Shown: in pieces, positions 1 to 10,771 of the stretch | Layout: every line of letters begins with the position of its first letter | Position numbering within the stretch: position 1 is the first letter of the stretch | The notes under the pieces: model-generated | What the model was told of the DNA's origin: nothing | What the model saw: the letters and a program-made list of their open reading frames with translations, nothing else | Databases searched by the model: none | Position numbers and translations under genes: made by a program | Source of the DNA: an uncultured Rubritalea sp. | Lineage (GTDB): Bacteria > Verrucomicrobiota > Verrucomicrobiia > Verrucomicrobiales > Akkermansiaceae | NCBI GenBank assembly: GCA_937923145.1 | Contig: CALAJT010000006.1 | Span: forward strand, 16,928 to 80,927 | Direction of reading: 5' to 3' | Length of the DNA: 64,000 nt

Positions 1-2622
<2,622 letters not shown>

Positions 2623-2624
2623 TC

Positions 2625-3263
2625 ATGAATGCCGACCAATGGATTGACAAACTAAAATGGAGATACGCCACTAAGCAATTTGACCCTACTCAGAAAATTG
2701 ACTCTGAAACTTGGGGTAAGGTAGAAGAATCTCTCATACTAACGCCATCATCATTCGGGCTACAGCCTTGGAAATTTATCGTCATCACAGATGATGCCGT
2801 GAAGCAATCTCTGCTTCCTCACTCATGGGGGCAGCCGCAAGTTACCGACTGCTCACACCTCGTAGTCCTAGCGGCACGCTCACCTATCACAGAGGCAGAA
2901 GTAACCGAATTTATCAATCTAACAGCCACTACACGCGGTGTCACACCTGAAGCTCTCGATGCCTATAAAGGGATGATGCTAGGATTCCTCTCACACATGG
3001 ACGATGATACCCGTACTGAATGGGCTAAGAATCAAGTATACATAGCACTAGGACAGCTAATGTCCACAGCCGCAGCCATCGGGCTAGATGCCTGCCCTAT
3101 GGAAGGAATCGTCCCAGCTGAATACGACAAGATTCTCAACTTAGAAGAGCAAGGTTACACCACTGTTCTAGCTTGTCCTATGGGGTTTCGCTCAGCTCAG
3201 GATAAATATCCAGAGCTAGCTAAAGTTCGGTACACAGCAGATAAACTCATTCAGCATATCTAA
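2625..3263 (+). CDS. NAD(P)H-dependent nitroreductase family oxidoreductase
   Basis: 212 residues, the usual size for the FMN-dependent NfsB-type nitroreductase fold. Seen: an N-terminal WRYATKQFDP segment, then SSFGLQPWKFIV, the typical FMN-binding/dimer region near residues 40-55, and a later GLDACPMEGI segment, also characteristic. These cytoplasmic flavoenzymes reduce quinones, nitro compounds or related electrophiles with NAD(P)H; the physiological substrate cannot be read from sequence. The start ATG lies two bases after the lptD stop, so the genes are probably cotranscribed. There is no functional link to lipopolysaccharide assembly that I can name. Confidence 0.88.
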   Translation: MNADQWIDKLKWRYATKQFDPTQKIDSETWGKVEESLILTPSSFGLQPWKFIVITDDAVKQSLLPHSWGQPQVTDCSHLVVLAARSPITEAEVTEFINLTATTRGVTPEALDAYKGMMLGFLSHMDDDTRTEWAKNQVYIALGQLMSTAAAIGLDACPMEGIVPAEYDKILNLEEQGYTTVLACPMGFRSAQDKYPELAKVRYTADKLIQHI

Positions 3264-3274
3264 AAATTATCATT

Positions 3275-3781
3275 ATGAAACGCGCTTTTTTCCTACTCTC
3301 TATCATCCTCACTAGCTTCTTCTTTAGCTCTTGTGGACCATCATACGATGGCTACATGACACGCTCCTACAATATCAGGGGGCAGCAGTATTACCCGATG
3401 AGTGTTGATGAAGCGCTAACCTATGATGAGACAGGCATCGCCTCTTGGTATAATGAATCCAGCTTCTTCGGACTTAAAAGAGGCAATACCTCACTAGGTG
3501 AAAAAGTCATGCCGTGGGACATGATAGCCGCTCACAAGACCTTGCCGCTTCCATGCGTGGTAAAAGTCACCAACCTAGAAAATGGTAAGTCAGTTAAACT
3601 CAGAATGAACGATCGCGGTCCATTCATCGATGGCAGAATTATCGACGTTAGCCCACGAGCTGCCAAGAAACTAGGTTTCAAAAAGCAAGGGCTCTCCACC
3701 ACACGAGTTCAAGTCCTCAGTGTAGGCGACGGCAGCTACAAGCGTAAAGCTAAACGCAAGAAGCGCTTTTTCTTTTTCTAG
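3275..3781 (+). CDS. rlpA: RlpA-like septal ring lipoprotein (double-psi beta-barrel)
   Basis: 168 residues. A lipoprotein signal ends at a lipobox-like FSSC (Cys about residue 20). Residues about 55-150 form the RlpA double-psi beta-barrel: GIASWYNESSFFGLKRGNTS, then MIAAHKTLPLP, VKVTNLENGKSV, and the acidic RMNDRGPFIDGRIIDVS core. In some bacteria RlpA is a lytic transglycosylase acting on denuded glycan strands at the division septum. The usual C-terminal SPOR domain is absent; the protein ends in a Lys/Arg/Phe-rich tail (KRKKRFFFF). Enzymatic activity is therefore inferred rather than shown. It is third in the group with lptD, 11 bases after the nitroreductase stop. Confidence 0.88.
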   Translation: MKRAFFLLSIILTSFFFSSCGPSYDGYMTRSYNIRGQQYYPMSVDEALTYDETGIASWYNESSFFGLKRGNTSLGEKVMPWDMIAAHKTLPLPCVVKVTNLENGKSVKLRMNDRGPFIDGRIIDVSPRAAKKLGFKKQGLSTTRVQVLSVGDGSYKRKAKRKKRFFFF

Positions 3782-3791
3782 GAAATACAGT

Positions 3792-4109
3792 CTAAAAATA
3801 CCTAGCACATTTACTCTTCAGAATTTTAACCAGTGCAGCTTCCATATAGGCGAAATCATCTGGAATATCTAGCACTACCGCACGCTTACCTTTAAGATAC
3901 TTGCCGTAGTTTTCACCCAGCTTACGCTTGTGCATTTTCTCCATGCAGAAAATAATGTCTGCAGCCTCTATCTGCTCAGCGCTCAGTCTGACCTCAGCTC
4001 TGCGATTGATACCTGCGCTATCGACCTCGATATTGGGGAGTTCGCCAAAGATGGTCTCAGCAGTGGGACTTCTGAGGCGATTCATGGAGCAGAGGAAGAG
4101 ATAATTCAT
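3792..4109 (-). CDS. Small low-molecular-weight protein-tyrosine-phosphatase-like protein
   Basis: 105 residues starting MNYLFLCSMNRLRSPTAE. The C-x5-R phosphate-binding loop is visible as C7 to R13 followed by Ser, and a late acidic DIPDD segment resembles the general-acid loop. Members of this short family are usually annotated as low-molecular-weight phosphatases and are shorter than the classical 150-residue enzymes. The loop is C-SMNRL-R rather than the classical C-xGNxC-R, so substrate preference is unclear. It converges with the rlpA-like gene (10 bases between stops) and is divergent from pyruvate kinase. Confidence 0.8.
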   Translation of the reverse strand: MNYLFLCSMNRLRSPTAETIFGELPNIEVDSAGINRRAEVRLSAEQIEAADIIFCMEKMHKRKLGENYGKYLKGKRAVVLDIPDDFAYMEAALVKILKSKCARYF

Positions 4110-4263
4110 CGGAATTCTAGGGTTAGGTGTGATTGGATTGATTGTCTTGTTCGTGCTGTCAGTTTGATAAGCTGAAAAATGATTAAAGCAATGTCTTGCA
4201 AGACTTATATATTTTATTACGATGCCCCAAGATTTTGTATATCAGAATTCAACACAAATTATT

Positions 4264-5664
4264 ATGTTTCGTAAAACAAGTATTATCATCACACTCGGAC
4301 CAGCGTCTGATTCTCCAGAGCGCCTAGGGCAGCTCATCGACGCAGGCGTCAATGTATTCAGACTCAACATGAGTCATGCACAGCACGACTGGTGCCGCCA
4401 AGTTGTTCATCACATCCGTGAAATAGCTAAAGAGAAAGCTAAGCACGTAGCAGTGCTATTCGACCTTCAAGGACCTTCTATAAGAACAGGTGACCTCGAT
4501 AAGCCATTTGAGCTTAAAATCGGTGATCGTTTCGAGATCCGTAAGCGCTCTGAAGAGCCTACTATTCCATTCTCTACTACCGTGAACTACGAAGGTATGA
4601 TGGATGACGTCAAGGCTGGGGCCACTCTTGTAGTGGACAACGGCACGATGCTCATGAAAATCGAGGAGAAGAATGAGAACAACCTCATCTGTGAAGTTCT
4701 TACAGCAGGTAAAGTAGGCAACCGCCGTCACATCAACCTTCCTGGAACTCGCCTTAACCTTCCAGCTCTCACAGCAAAGGATCACGAAGATCTAGCAGTA
4801 GCTGTAGAATGTAAGTCAGACTTTATCGCTGGATCATTCGTTCGTGACGCAGCTCACGTAGAAGAGCTCCGCTCCGAGATGGTGAAGCTAGGTGGTAAAT
4901 CACAAATAATTTCTAAAGTGGAAGATCAAGAAGCGATCAAGAATATCGATGACATCATCGTCGCTTCTGATGTTATCATGATAGCTCGTGGTGATCTCGG
5001 GATCGAGGTGCACGTCGAGGAACTTCCTATTATCCAGAGACAAATCGTTAAGCGTTGTCACGTGCTTGGTCGCCGAGTCATCGTGGCTACTCACATGTTG
5101 GAGTCGATGATCACGAACCCTACGCCTACACGTGCGGAGGTGACTGACGTTTCTACAGCTGTGTATGAAGAAGCTGACGCTATCATGCTTTCAGGTGAAA
5201 CTTCTGTAGGTGAGCACCCTATCCGATGTGTAGAAACTCTAGACCGTATCGCTAAGCGTATGGAGCGTGCAGGTTCTATCGGTAATGGTAAACTAGCTGT
5301 TCTAGAATCAGACAAGCAAAAGGTGGTGCATGCAGCACTAGTCTTAGCTGACGCGATTCCAGATTCTGAGCTAGTCGTATTCACCCGTAGAGGTGATATG
5401 GCTGTAAAGGCAGCGATGCTGAGACCAGAAGCTAACATTCACGCATTTGCATCTACTCCTGAAGTTTGCCGCCAGCTAGCTCTAGCTCGTGGTATTCGCG
5501 CTAATACAATTCCATTTTACGATGACCCACTGCACACTATCGACCATGCAGTAGAGTATATGAAAGACAACGGAATGGTAGAGCCAGGTAAAGCACTTAT
5601 CGTTGTCTCTGACACACTACGAAAGCAAAAGATGGTGGATTCGATCCTGCTCATCTATGCGTAA
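4264..5664 (+). CDS. pyk: Pyruvate kinase
   Basis: 466 residues from the preferred start. Converts phosphoenolpyruvate and ADP to pyruvate and ATP in the cytoplasm. Seen: N-terminal FRKTSIIITLGPASDSPE with FRLNMSHA; the metal/substrate region IISKVEDQEAI; IMIARGDLGIEV; ATHMLESMITNPTPTRAEV; and DAIMLSGETSVGEHP, followed by a normal C-terminal domain. The frame is open 14 codons further upstream to an ATG at 4222, but ATG 4264 gives the standard pyruvate kinase N-terminus, so it is chosen. The end overlaps the DUF1853 gene by 8 bases, implying translational coupling. Confidence 0.96.
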   Translation: MFRKTSIIITLGPASDSPERLGQLIDAGVNVFRLNMSHAQHDWCRQVVHHIREIAKEKAKHVAVLFDLQGPSIRTGDLDKPFELKIGDRFEIRKRSEEPTIPFSTTVNYEGMMDDVKAGATLVVDNGTMLMKIEEKNENNLICEVLTAGKVGNRRHINLPGTRLNLPALTAKDHEDLAVAVECKSDFIAGSFVRDAAHVEELRSEMVKLGGKSQIISKVEDQEAIKNIDDIIVASDVIMIARGDLGIEVHVEELPIIQRQIVKRCHVLGRRVIVATHMLESMITNPTPTRAEVTDVSTAVYEEADAIMLSGETSVGEHPIRCVETLDRIAKRMERAGSIGNGKLAVLESDKQKVVHAALVLADAIPDSELVVFTRRGDMAVKAAMLRPEANIHAFASTPEVCRQLALARGIRANTIPFYDDPLHTIDHAVEYMKDNGMVEPGKALIVVSDTLRKQKMVDSILLIYA

Positions 5665-6541
5665 GCTCAGAGAGTTAGAGGTAGCGCATCCAATACATAC
5701 ACAGGTTCTCTTAGAGAGCCTGTTATTAGCCCCTTTATTGGTGGGAGACCTTAATTCAGGGTCTTCCACCTTTTTTGATCGTAGACTACTAGGCTCTATA
5801 GCCCATAAAGGTGATAGTCTAGAGCTTAACTATCGCCAAAAACTAGGGCATCTTTACGAAGATGCACTCAGCTATCTATTAGAAAATGCAGATGGCGATA
5901 TCCCGATTGATGTCCTTGGCACAGGTGTGCAGATTTTTAATGAGAATAAGATCACCCAAGGAGAATTAGATTACTTACTAAAGGTCGGTGAGAAGATAAT
6001 TCATCTAGAACTAGCAGTAAAATTCTACCTTATCTATGAGCAAGATGGGCAGATCAAATTCCCAGGTCCTGACCCGCGTGATGACTGGGATAGTAAGCTC
6101 AGTAGATTAGAATCTCACCAACTAAAAATGGCATCATCCGAGCACGGCAGAAAATTTCTGCGAGAAATGCATGGAGTTGATGAGGTTGAGGTCCAGCACC
6201 TCATCTATGGAAAGATTTTTGATCATTTATCAGAGATAGAAACTAGAGAAATTAAAGTGCTCCCTCGTGCTGTATCTGATCAAATACAGACTTACCCTTG
6301 GATCTATATTTCACAGTGGAATGATTACCTAGATTGTGATGAAGCCCGTTTTATCCCCAAGCATCTCTGGCTTGTTACAAATGCTCAATTCAGCAAAGAT
6401 TCACTAGAAACGCTTTCAATGGTGAAGAAAAATGAATACTTGATATCTATAGCAGAGTATAACTGTTGCCTAATGATCTGGTCGCAAAAATATGAGAGTT
6501 CCATATTCTTAGTCCCAGATCATTGGCCAGAGATTCTGTAG
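5657..6541 (+). CDS. DUF1853 family protein
   Basis: 294 residues from ATG 5657, which overlaps the pyruvate kinase stop. The family match rests on GQKLGHLYEDA-like and HLELAVKFYL segments, a following GPDPRDDWDSKLSRLE.HQL motif and a C-terminal KxxYL-type stretch; these are hallmarks I associate with DUF1853. No signal peptide or membrane segment is seen, so it is probably cytoplasmic. Function is unknown in the family. The frame is open upstream to 5603 inside pyk, but the internal ATG gives the natural start (MRKLRELEV). Overlap with pyk suggests cotranscription but not a shared role. Confidence 0.78.
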   Translation: MRKLRELEVAHPIHTQVLLESLLLAPLLVGDLNSGSSTFFDRRLLGSIAHKGDSLELNYRQKLGHLYEDALSYLLENADGDIPIDVLGTGVQIFNENKITQGELDYLLKVGEKIIHLELAVKFYLIYEQDGQIKFPGPDPRDDWDSKLSRLESHQLKMASSEHGRKFLREMHGVDEVEVQHLIYGKIFDHLSEIETREIKVLPRAVSDQIQTYPWIYISQWNDYLDCDEARFIPKHLWLVTNAQFSKDSLETLSMVKKNEYLISIAEYNCCLMIWSQKYESSIFLVPDHWPEIL

Positions 6542-6554
6542 AATGATAGTCAGC

Positions 6555-7178
6555 CTACTTGGCAAAGACCTGTGTGGCGTAGATAGTGCCATCAGTAGGA
6601 TTTACTAGAATATCAATCCCTGTGTGCGTAAAGTCGCCAAGAATATTAGCAGCATGACCAGGGGAGTTAATCCAGCCATTCACAAATGCAGGGACTACTT
6701 GGGCAGTAGCATAGTTTCTTATACCAGCAACGTTCTCACCAAATCTAGTGTAGCCAAGTGCAAATGTCTGGTTACCTCTATTCTGGAAGTTATTATGATT
6801 AATTTGGATTGGGTCTGCATTATTAGGAGCACTATCTCTCATAGCGATGTTGTGAGCTGCAGCTATAGCGTCTAAATTATTGTCACGAATGAGTGGAGAC
6901 AGCCCGTCATTACTATTTCTCTCTGTATTAACACCTGTGGTCACTTCGTTAATAAATGTGGCTTGGTTAGCTACGTTGGCCGCTGAGTTATCGTTCCCTC
7001 CATTATTTGCGGAAGCTGATGTGTTAGTCGGATCTGCTGGAGGAGTGACAATGACATTAGAGCCTGTTACATTATCACCGTCACCGTCACTGCTGTCGCA
7101 GCTAGTAAAAGCAAATAGTAAACCGAGATTGATCCCTAAATAAATAGGTGAAAGTAGGAGTTTATTTGTGTTTTTCAT
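6555..7178 (-). CDS. CAP-domain (SCP/PR1-like) lipoprotein
   Basis: 207 residues from ATG 7178. A signal peptide leads to FAFTSC, a lipobox-like site, then a low-complexity Asp/Asn/Ser/Pro linker (about residues 30-75). Residues about 80-205 match the CAP fold: VNTERNSNDGLSPLIRD near its start, AAHNIAMRD, a conserved GENVA, a WINSPGHAANIL block holding the conserved His, and a final YATQVFAK strand. Bacterial CAP proteins are surface or periplasmic, with roles that are mostly unknown. An ATG 21 bases upstream is possible but would put polar residues before the signal. It converges with the DUF1853 gene. Confidence 0.87.
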   Translation of the reverse strand: MKNTNKLLLSPIYLGINLGLLFAFTSCDSSDGDGDNVTGSNVIVTPPADPTNTSASANNGGNDNSAANVANQATFINEVTTGVNTERNSNDGLSPLIRDNNLDAIAAAHNIAMRDSAPNNADPIQINHNNFQNRGNQTFALGYTRFGENVAGIRNYATAQVVPAFVNGWINSPGHAANILGDFTHTGIDILVNPTDGTIYATQVFAK

Positions 7179-7239
7179 AATTGTAGCTACAATAGGCAAT
7201 AGACTAAGCTATGTCAAATAACACCTGAAATCCAATCCA

Positions 7240-7947
7240 TTGCGACTCGATAAATACATCTCCCAGCATCTAAAATGTGGTAGTAAGTCCGCACGAATGC
7301 TCATCGCTCAGGGTAAAGTGTGTATAGAGGGTGTTGTAGTTAGGGATAACCTTCAGGAGGTCACAGAGCTTTCTGACGTAATATGTGATGGTAAGGCTAT
7401 CAATACTCATAAAGCGTATTACATCATGCTCAATAAACCACGAGGCTACGTGAGCGCCACTGTAGATGATGAGCATCAGACAGTTGTCGACTTAATCTCA
7501 GAACCTTTCGCTGAGCAGCTTCACATCGCGGGTAGATTAGATAAAGAATCTACCGGACTATTGATACTAACTAACGATGGGATTTGGTCGAAGTTAGTGA
7601 CAGAGCCTATCATGGAAATTCCCAAGCGCTACTTAGTGACCACAGAGAAGGTCATCATACCAGAAATTAGAGCCCGATTTGCGGAAGGATTTTATTTTGC
7701 CTACGAAGACATCACTACGCTCCCTTCAGAGCTAGAAATAATATCTGAATACTCTGCCACAGTAACTATTTATGAAGGTAAATACCATCAGATTAAGCGG
7801 ATGTTCCATGCAGTAGGAAATAGAATAACTAGCTTACACAGGCTAAGTGTCGGCTGCTTAGAGCTGGATGAATCACTAGATGAGGGGTCATACAGATCTC
7901 TAACAGACGTAGAAATAACGGCAACAAAAAGCCTATGCTCAGAATGA
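7240..7947 (+). CDS. rsuA: RsuA-family 16S rRNA pseudouridine synthase
   Basis: 235 residues. An N-terminal S4 RNA-binding domain (RLDKYISQHLKCGSKSARML) is followed by the RsuA/RluB catalytic core: YYIMLNKPRGYVSA, then HIAGRLDKESTGLLILTNDG with the catalytic Asp, and YEGKYHQIKRMFHAVGNRI. It isomerises a uridine in rRNA; the RsuA (position 516) assignment over RluB/E/F is by overall pattern and not certain. No ATG exists before the S4 domain in this frame, so TTG at 7240 is the likely start. The last codons lie inside a hairpin that probably terminates the opposing M42 gene. Confidence 0.88.
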   Translation: MRLDKYISQHLKCGSKSARMLIAQGKVCIEGVVVRDNLQEVTELSDVICDGKAINTHKAYYIMLNKPRGYVSATVDDEHQTVVDLISEPFAEQLHIAGRLDKESTGLLILTNDGIWSKLVTEPIMEIPKRYLVTTEKVIIPEIRARFAEGFYFAYEDITTLPSELEIISEYSATVTIYEGKYHQIKRMFHAVGNRITSLHRLSVGCLELDESLDEGSYRSLTDVEITATKSLCSE

Positions 7948-7957
7948 ACATAGGCTT
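7929..7957 (-). terminator. Hairpin serving the M42 peptidase gene, overlapping the rsuA 3' end
   Basis: Perfect 9-bp stem AAGCCTATG (7929-7937) with CATAGGCTT (7949-7957), loop 11 bases. On the minus strand the stem is followed by TTTTTGTTG, so it fits an intrinsic terminator for the leftward M42 gene. On the plus strand no T run follows. Confidence 0.6.
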
Positions 7958-8000
7958 AAAAATTATTAACTCTATAGCTATTAATTCTATAGGGTATTAA

Positions 8001-9227
8001 CTATAGTTTAGTGACGTTATCGAGTCTCGGATGATTATCTTTAAGGTCATTGATTTTGATCCCCTTATTTTTATTCATCGTATCCATCGCACGGAAGGTA
8101 GCTTCCATTCCCCCTATAGCAGCTAGAACATCTTTGGTGTGACCAGTTTCTGAAATAGTGTGCATATTTCTGATAGGAAAGCCGATCGATGTAACAGCAC
8201 TATCAAATCCTGATAGAGCTGCGGCCATAGCGTCAGTGCCCGTATCTCTGCCAGAGAAGTCCATTTGGTAAGGAATGTCATCAGCCTGACAGGATTCTTC
8301 GATGAGAGTGTTTATATATTCGCTAGTGACAGCTCCCTTGGTAATAGAGAATCCCTTGCCCATCGTAAGTGCGTTCATCTTCTGCGCTCCTAGATTTGGA
8401 GCGGCATCGTAGTCGTGATTTACATCTGCGCCGATAAGGATGTCTGGCTTCATTTCACCTGCTATAGCCATTGCTCCACGGCGTCCTATTTCCTCGTGCG
8501 TAGCGATTGTATAAAGAATACGGATATTCTTCAGCGGTTTCTTCGCAAAGATTCGCGCTAACTCAGCTACTATAAAACAGCCTAAGCCGTTATCAAGGTA
8601 TGCTCCATAGAATGTATTATCAGTGAATCCCTTTCTTATAGGACGATCTAGAATGATCGGGTCACCAGCACGGATGCCTAGCATCTCGATTTTATCCTTA
8701 CATTTTTCACCATGCATCTGGAGTTCTAGATAGAGTTGGGTAGGCTTGATTCCTTTGTCGCCAGTGCGCTGTGCAGGCTCTGAGAAATGAATAGCTCCAA
8801 GTGCCTCAATAGTTCCCCCTTCGATAAGTCTATAATCACCTGGCTTTTTAGGATCTTGAGAGAAAAGTTTCACCTCGTGACCTATTAGAGTGCAAGGTAG
8901 GAAAGAATCACTATTGACCCAGATTTTACCATCAGAGCCAATACTGCGCACCTGAAGGCGGATCTTATCTGCATGTCCTATGATCATCACAGAAGTGCGC
9001 TCTTCATCACCGGGATGAGAATCAAGCACGATCCCTGCGTTGCCCTTGAACTGATGCACAGCCCATGACTTAGGTTTAATCTCCTCGAAAAATGGTTTAA
9101 TAACGCCATAGGACATAGCGGCTTCAAGACCGATCGGGCTAGGAGCTGCTAGGATTTCTCTCATCCATTCAAATTGTTTTGCTGGCATGGCTTTATCCCA
9201 TGCTGGTTTTGCTTTCTTAGTTGGCAT
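8001..9227 (-). CDS. M42 family metallopeptidase (glutamyl aminopeptidase/deblocking type)
   Basis: 408 residues. Metal-binding motifs of the M42 fold are visible in order: MIIGHADK (His and Asp), GAYLDNGLGC (bridging Asp), TIATHEEIGRRGA (catalytic and metal Glu), GADVNHDYD (Asp), and a late RNMHTISETGH (His). These cytoplasmic dinuclear metal aminopeptidases usually form dodecameric shells and trim peptides. The protein is somewhat longer than the usual 340-370 residues, with extra polar sequence at both ends. It is divergent from pdxH. Exact peptide specificity cannot be judged. Confidence 0.9.
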   Translation of the reverse strand: MPTKKAKPAWDKAMPAKQFEWMREILAAPSPIGLEAAMSYGVIKPFFEEIKPKSWAVHQFKGNAGIVLDSHPGDEERTSVMIIGHADKIRLQVRSIGSDGKIWVNSDSFLPCTLIGHEVKLFSQDPKKPGDYRLIEGGTIEALGAIHFSEPAQRTGDKGIKPTQLYLELQMHGEKCKDKIEMLGIRAGDPIILDRPIRKGFTDNTFYGAYLDNGLGCFIVAELARIFAKKPLKNIRILYTIATHEEIGRRGAMAIAGEMKPDILIGADVNHDYDAAPNLGAQKMNALTMGKGFSITKGAVTSEYINTLIEESCQADDIPYQMDFSGRDTGTDAMAAALSGFDSAVTSIGFPIRNMHTISETGHTKDVLAAIGGMEATFRAMDTMNKNKGIKINDLKDNHPRLDNVTKL

Positions 9228-9353
9228 AATAGTAAAATTGTTTACCTAGAGAGGTTGAAGGATGCATTTTTTGAGACAAGAGAAATAACATTTATTTAGC
9301 TAAAATGCATCTAGCGTGTTGACCGATTTAAGATATGCCTTAAATATTTAATC

Positions 9354-10010
9354 ATGAACAAACCGACTCCTAGTTTAGCAGACCTCAGAGAAAATTACAC
9401 CATGGCAGGATTAGATGTGATCGATGTTCATCCTGATCCCATCACTCAATTTCAAAACTGGATGGATCTAGCTATCAGCTCTGACATAGTAGAGCCAAAT
9501 GCGATGACCTTGGCGACCGCTGATAAGAATGGAATTCCATCATCAAGAATTGTTCTTCTAAAGCATTACGATGAGAAGGGATTCTGTTTCTTCACTAACT
9601 ACACATCTCGGAAGGGGCAAGACATCGCACAGAACCCACATGCGGCGATAGTGCTTCACTGGAAAGAGCTAGAGCGCCAGATCTGTATCCGTGGAAAAGT
9701 AGAAAAAGTGTCCCGCGAAGAGTCGGAAAACTATTTCCACATGCGCCCCCACAAATCTCAGATCGGAGCGGTAGCATCAGAGCAAAGCCATCCTATTGAA
9801 AACAGAAGAGCACTCGAAGATAGAGAGCAAGAGCTGTTAGAGAAATACCCAGAAGGGACAACAGTGCCACTACCTGATTTCTGGGGAGGCTTCCGCATCA
9901 TCCCCGAGTATATCGAATTCTGGCAGGGACGCCCTAGCAGACTCCATGATCGTATCGTTTATACATTAAATAAAAATGGTGACTGGGAGCTCAATCGTCT
10001 ATGCCCTTAA
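9354..10010 (+). CDS. pdxH: Pyridoxamine 5'-phosphate oxidase
   Basis: 218 residues, the standard PdxH length. It oxidises pyridoxine or pyridoxamine 5'-phosphate to pyridoxal 5'-phosphate with FMN and oxygen. Motifs: PNAMTLATAD, SSRIVLLKHYDEKGFCFFTN with the FMN-binding Arg, RQICIRGKVEKVS, SQIGAVASEQSHPI, and the C-terminal EFWQGRPSRLHDRIVY that closes the active site, with a final NRLCP very like other PdxH ends. Single gene; the following lipocalin gene starts about 80 bases downstream. Confidence 0.96.
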   Translation: MNKPTPSLADLRENYTMAGLDVIDVHPDPITQFQNWMDLAISSDIVEPNAMTLATADKNGIPSSRIVLLKHYDEKGFCFFTNYTSRKGQDIAQNPHAAIVLHWKELERQICIRGKVEKVSREESENYFHMRPHKSQIGAVASEQSHPIENRRALEDREQELLEKYPEGTTVPLPDFWGGFRIIPEYIEFWQGRPSRLHDRIVYTLNKNGDWELNRLCP

Positions 10011-10088
10011 ATATCCCATACAACTCCCTAAGCTCATTATTGGACAAAATAGAATGTGGTATTAAACTATAACTCTATCACAAATAAA

Positions 10089-10649
10089 ATGAAATTTATG
10101 AAAAGACATTGGATCAAGTTAGTTGTAGTTGCAGGCATAGCTGCATTTGGGTTTACAGGATTAAATAGCTGCACATCAGTTCCAGAGGGAATTAAACCAG
10201 TCACTGGATTTAACCAGCAAAAGTATCTTGGTAAGTGGTACGAGATAGCCCGTTTAGACCACAGATTCGAAAGAGGTCTGAGTAATGTTAGCGCTGAATA
10301 CTCTGTCAAAGATGGTGGTGGTATTAAAGTTCTAAACCGTGGTTATGAAGATGAAAAGGGAGAATGGAGTGAAGCGGAAGGCAAAGCATATTTCGTTGAT
10401 TCACCTGACAAGGCGCATCTCAAAGTATCCTTCTTCGGACCATTCTACGGCTCCTACGTAGTATTCGAACTAGATGGAGACTACCAATACTCCTACGTCA
10501 CAGGAAACTCCCGAGACTACCTCTGGTTCCTCTCGCGCACGCCGACTATCACTGCAGAGCAGAAGCAAGCATTCCTGAAAAAGACAAAGGACCTCGGCTT
10601 TGATACCGACGCCCTTATATTTGTAGATCAGGAAAAGAATGTGAAGTAA
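10089..10649 (+). CDS. blc: Bacterial lipocalin (Blc-like outer-membrane lipoprotein)
   Basis: 186 residues from ATG 10089; a GTG 33 bases upstream is also open but would extend a normal lipoprotein signal. The signal ends near GLNSC (lipobox). The lipocalin signature is GKWYEIARLDHRFERGLSNV, followed by the typical GYEDEKGEWSEAEGKA strand pair, a SFFGPFYGSYVV core, and YLWFLSRTPT. Blc binds lipids such as lysophospholipids or fatty acids at the outer membrane. From memory, Blc genes often accompany the photo-oxidative lipid cluster in gammaproteobacteria, and here the gene sits at the edge of just such a cluster, converging on its last gene. Confidence 0.92.
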   Translation: MKFMKRHWIKLVVVAGIAAFGFTGLNSCTSVPEGIKPVTGFNQQKYLGKWYEIARLDHRFERGLSNVSAEYSVKDGGGIKVLNRGYEDEKGEWSEAEGKAYFVDSPDKAHLKVSFFGPFYGSYVVFELDGDYQYSYVTGNSRDYLWFLSRTPTITAEQKQAFLKKTKDLGFDTDALIFVDQEKNVK

Positions 10650-10675
10650 GTTCTTTTTAGCTCATGCCTGCGGCG

Positions 10676-10750
10676 TTAGACAGGATTATAAAGAATTTCA
10701 CTTGGGTTGTAATTCTGTTAATTCTGAAAAATTTTGATAATTCTGTCTAA
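10676..10750. repeat. Intergenic inverted repeat with internal direct repeats, between convergent genes
   Basis: Arms TTAGACAGGATTAT (10676-10689) and ATAATTCTGTCTAA (10737-10750) pair over 14 positions with one G-T wobble. Between and within them AATTCTG occurs at 10711, 10720 and 10739. The element lies between the convergent blc and methyltransferase genes and could act as a two-way terminator, although no clean T run follows. Confidence 0.5.
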
Positions 10751-10771
10751 AGTATAGTCAGTGTAGACTCC

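Noticed and set aside
9260..9266. Third TGCATCC (minus strand) before the M42 peptidase gene
   Set aside because: No CGTT follows at 16 bases (AAAC instead), so it does not fit the two-block ECF motif.
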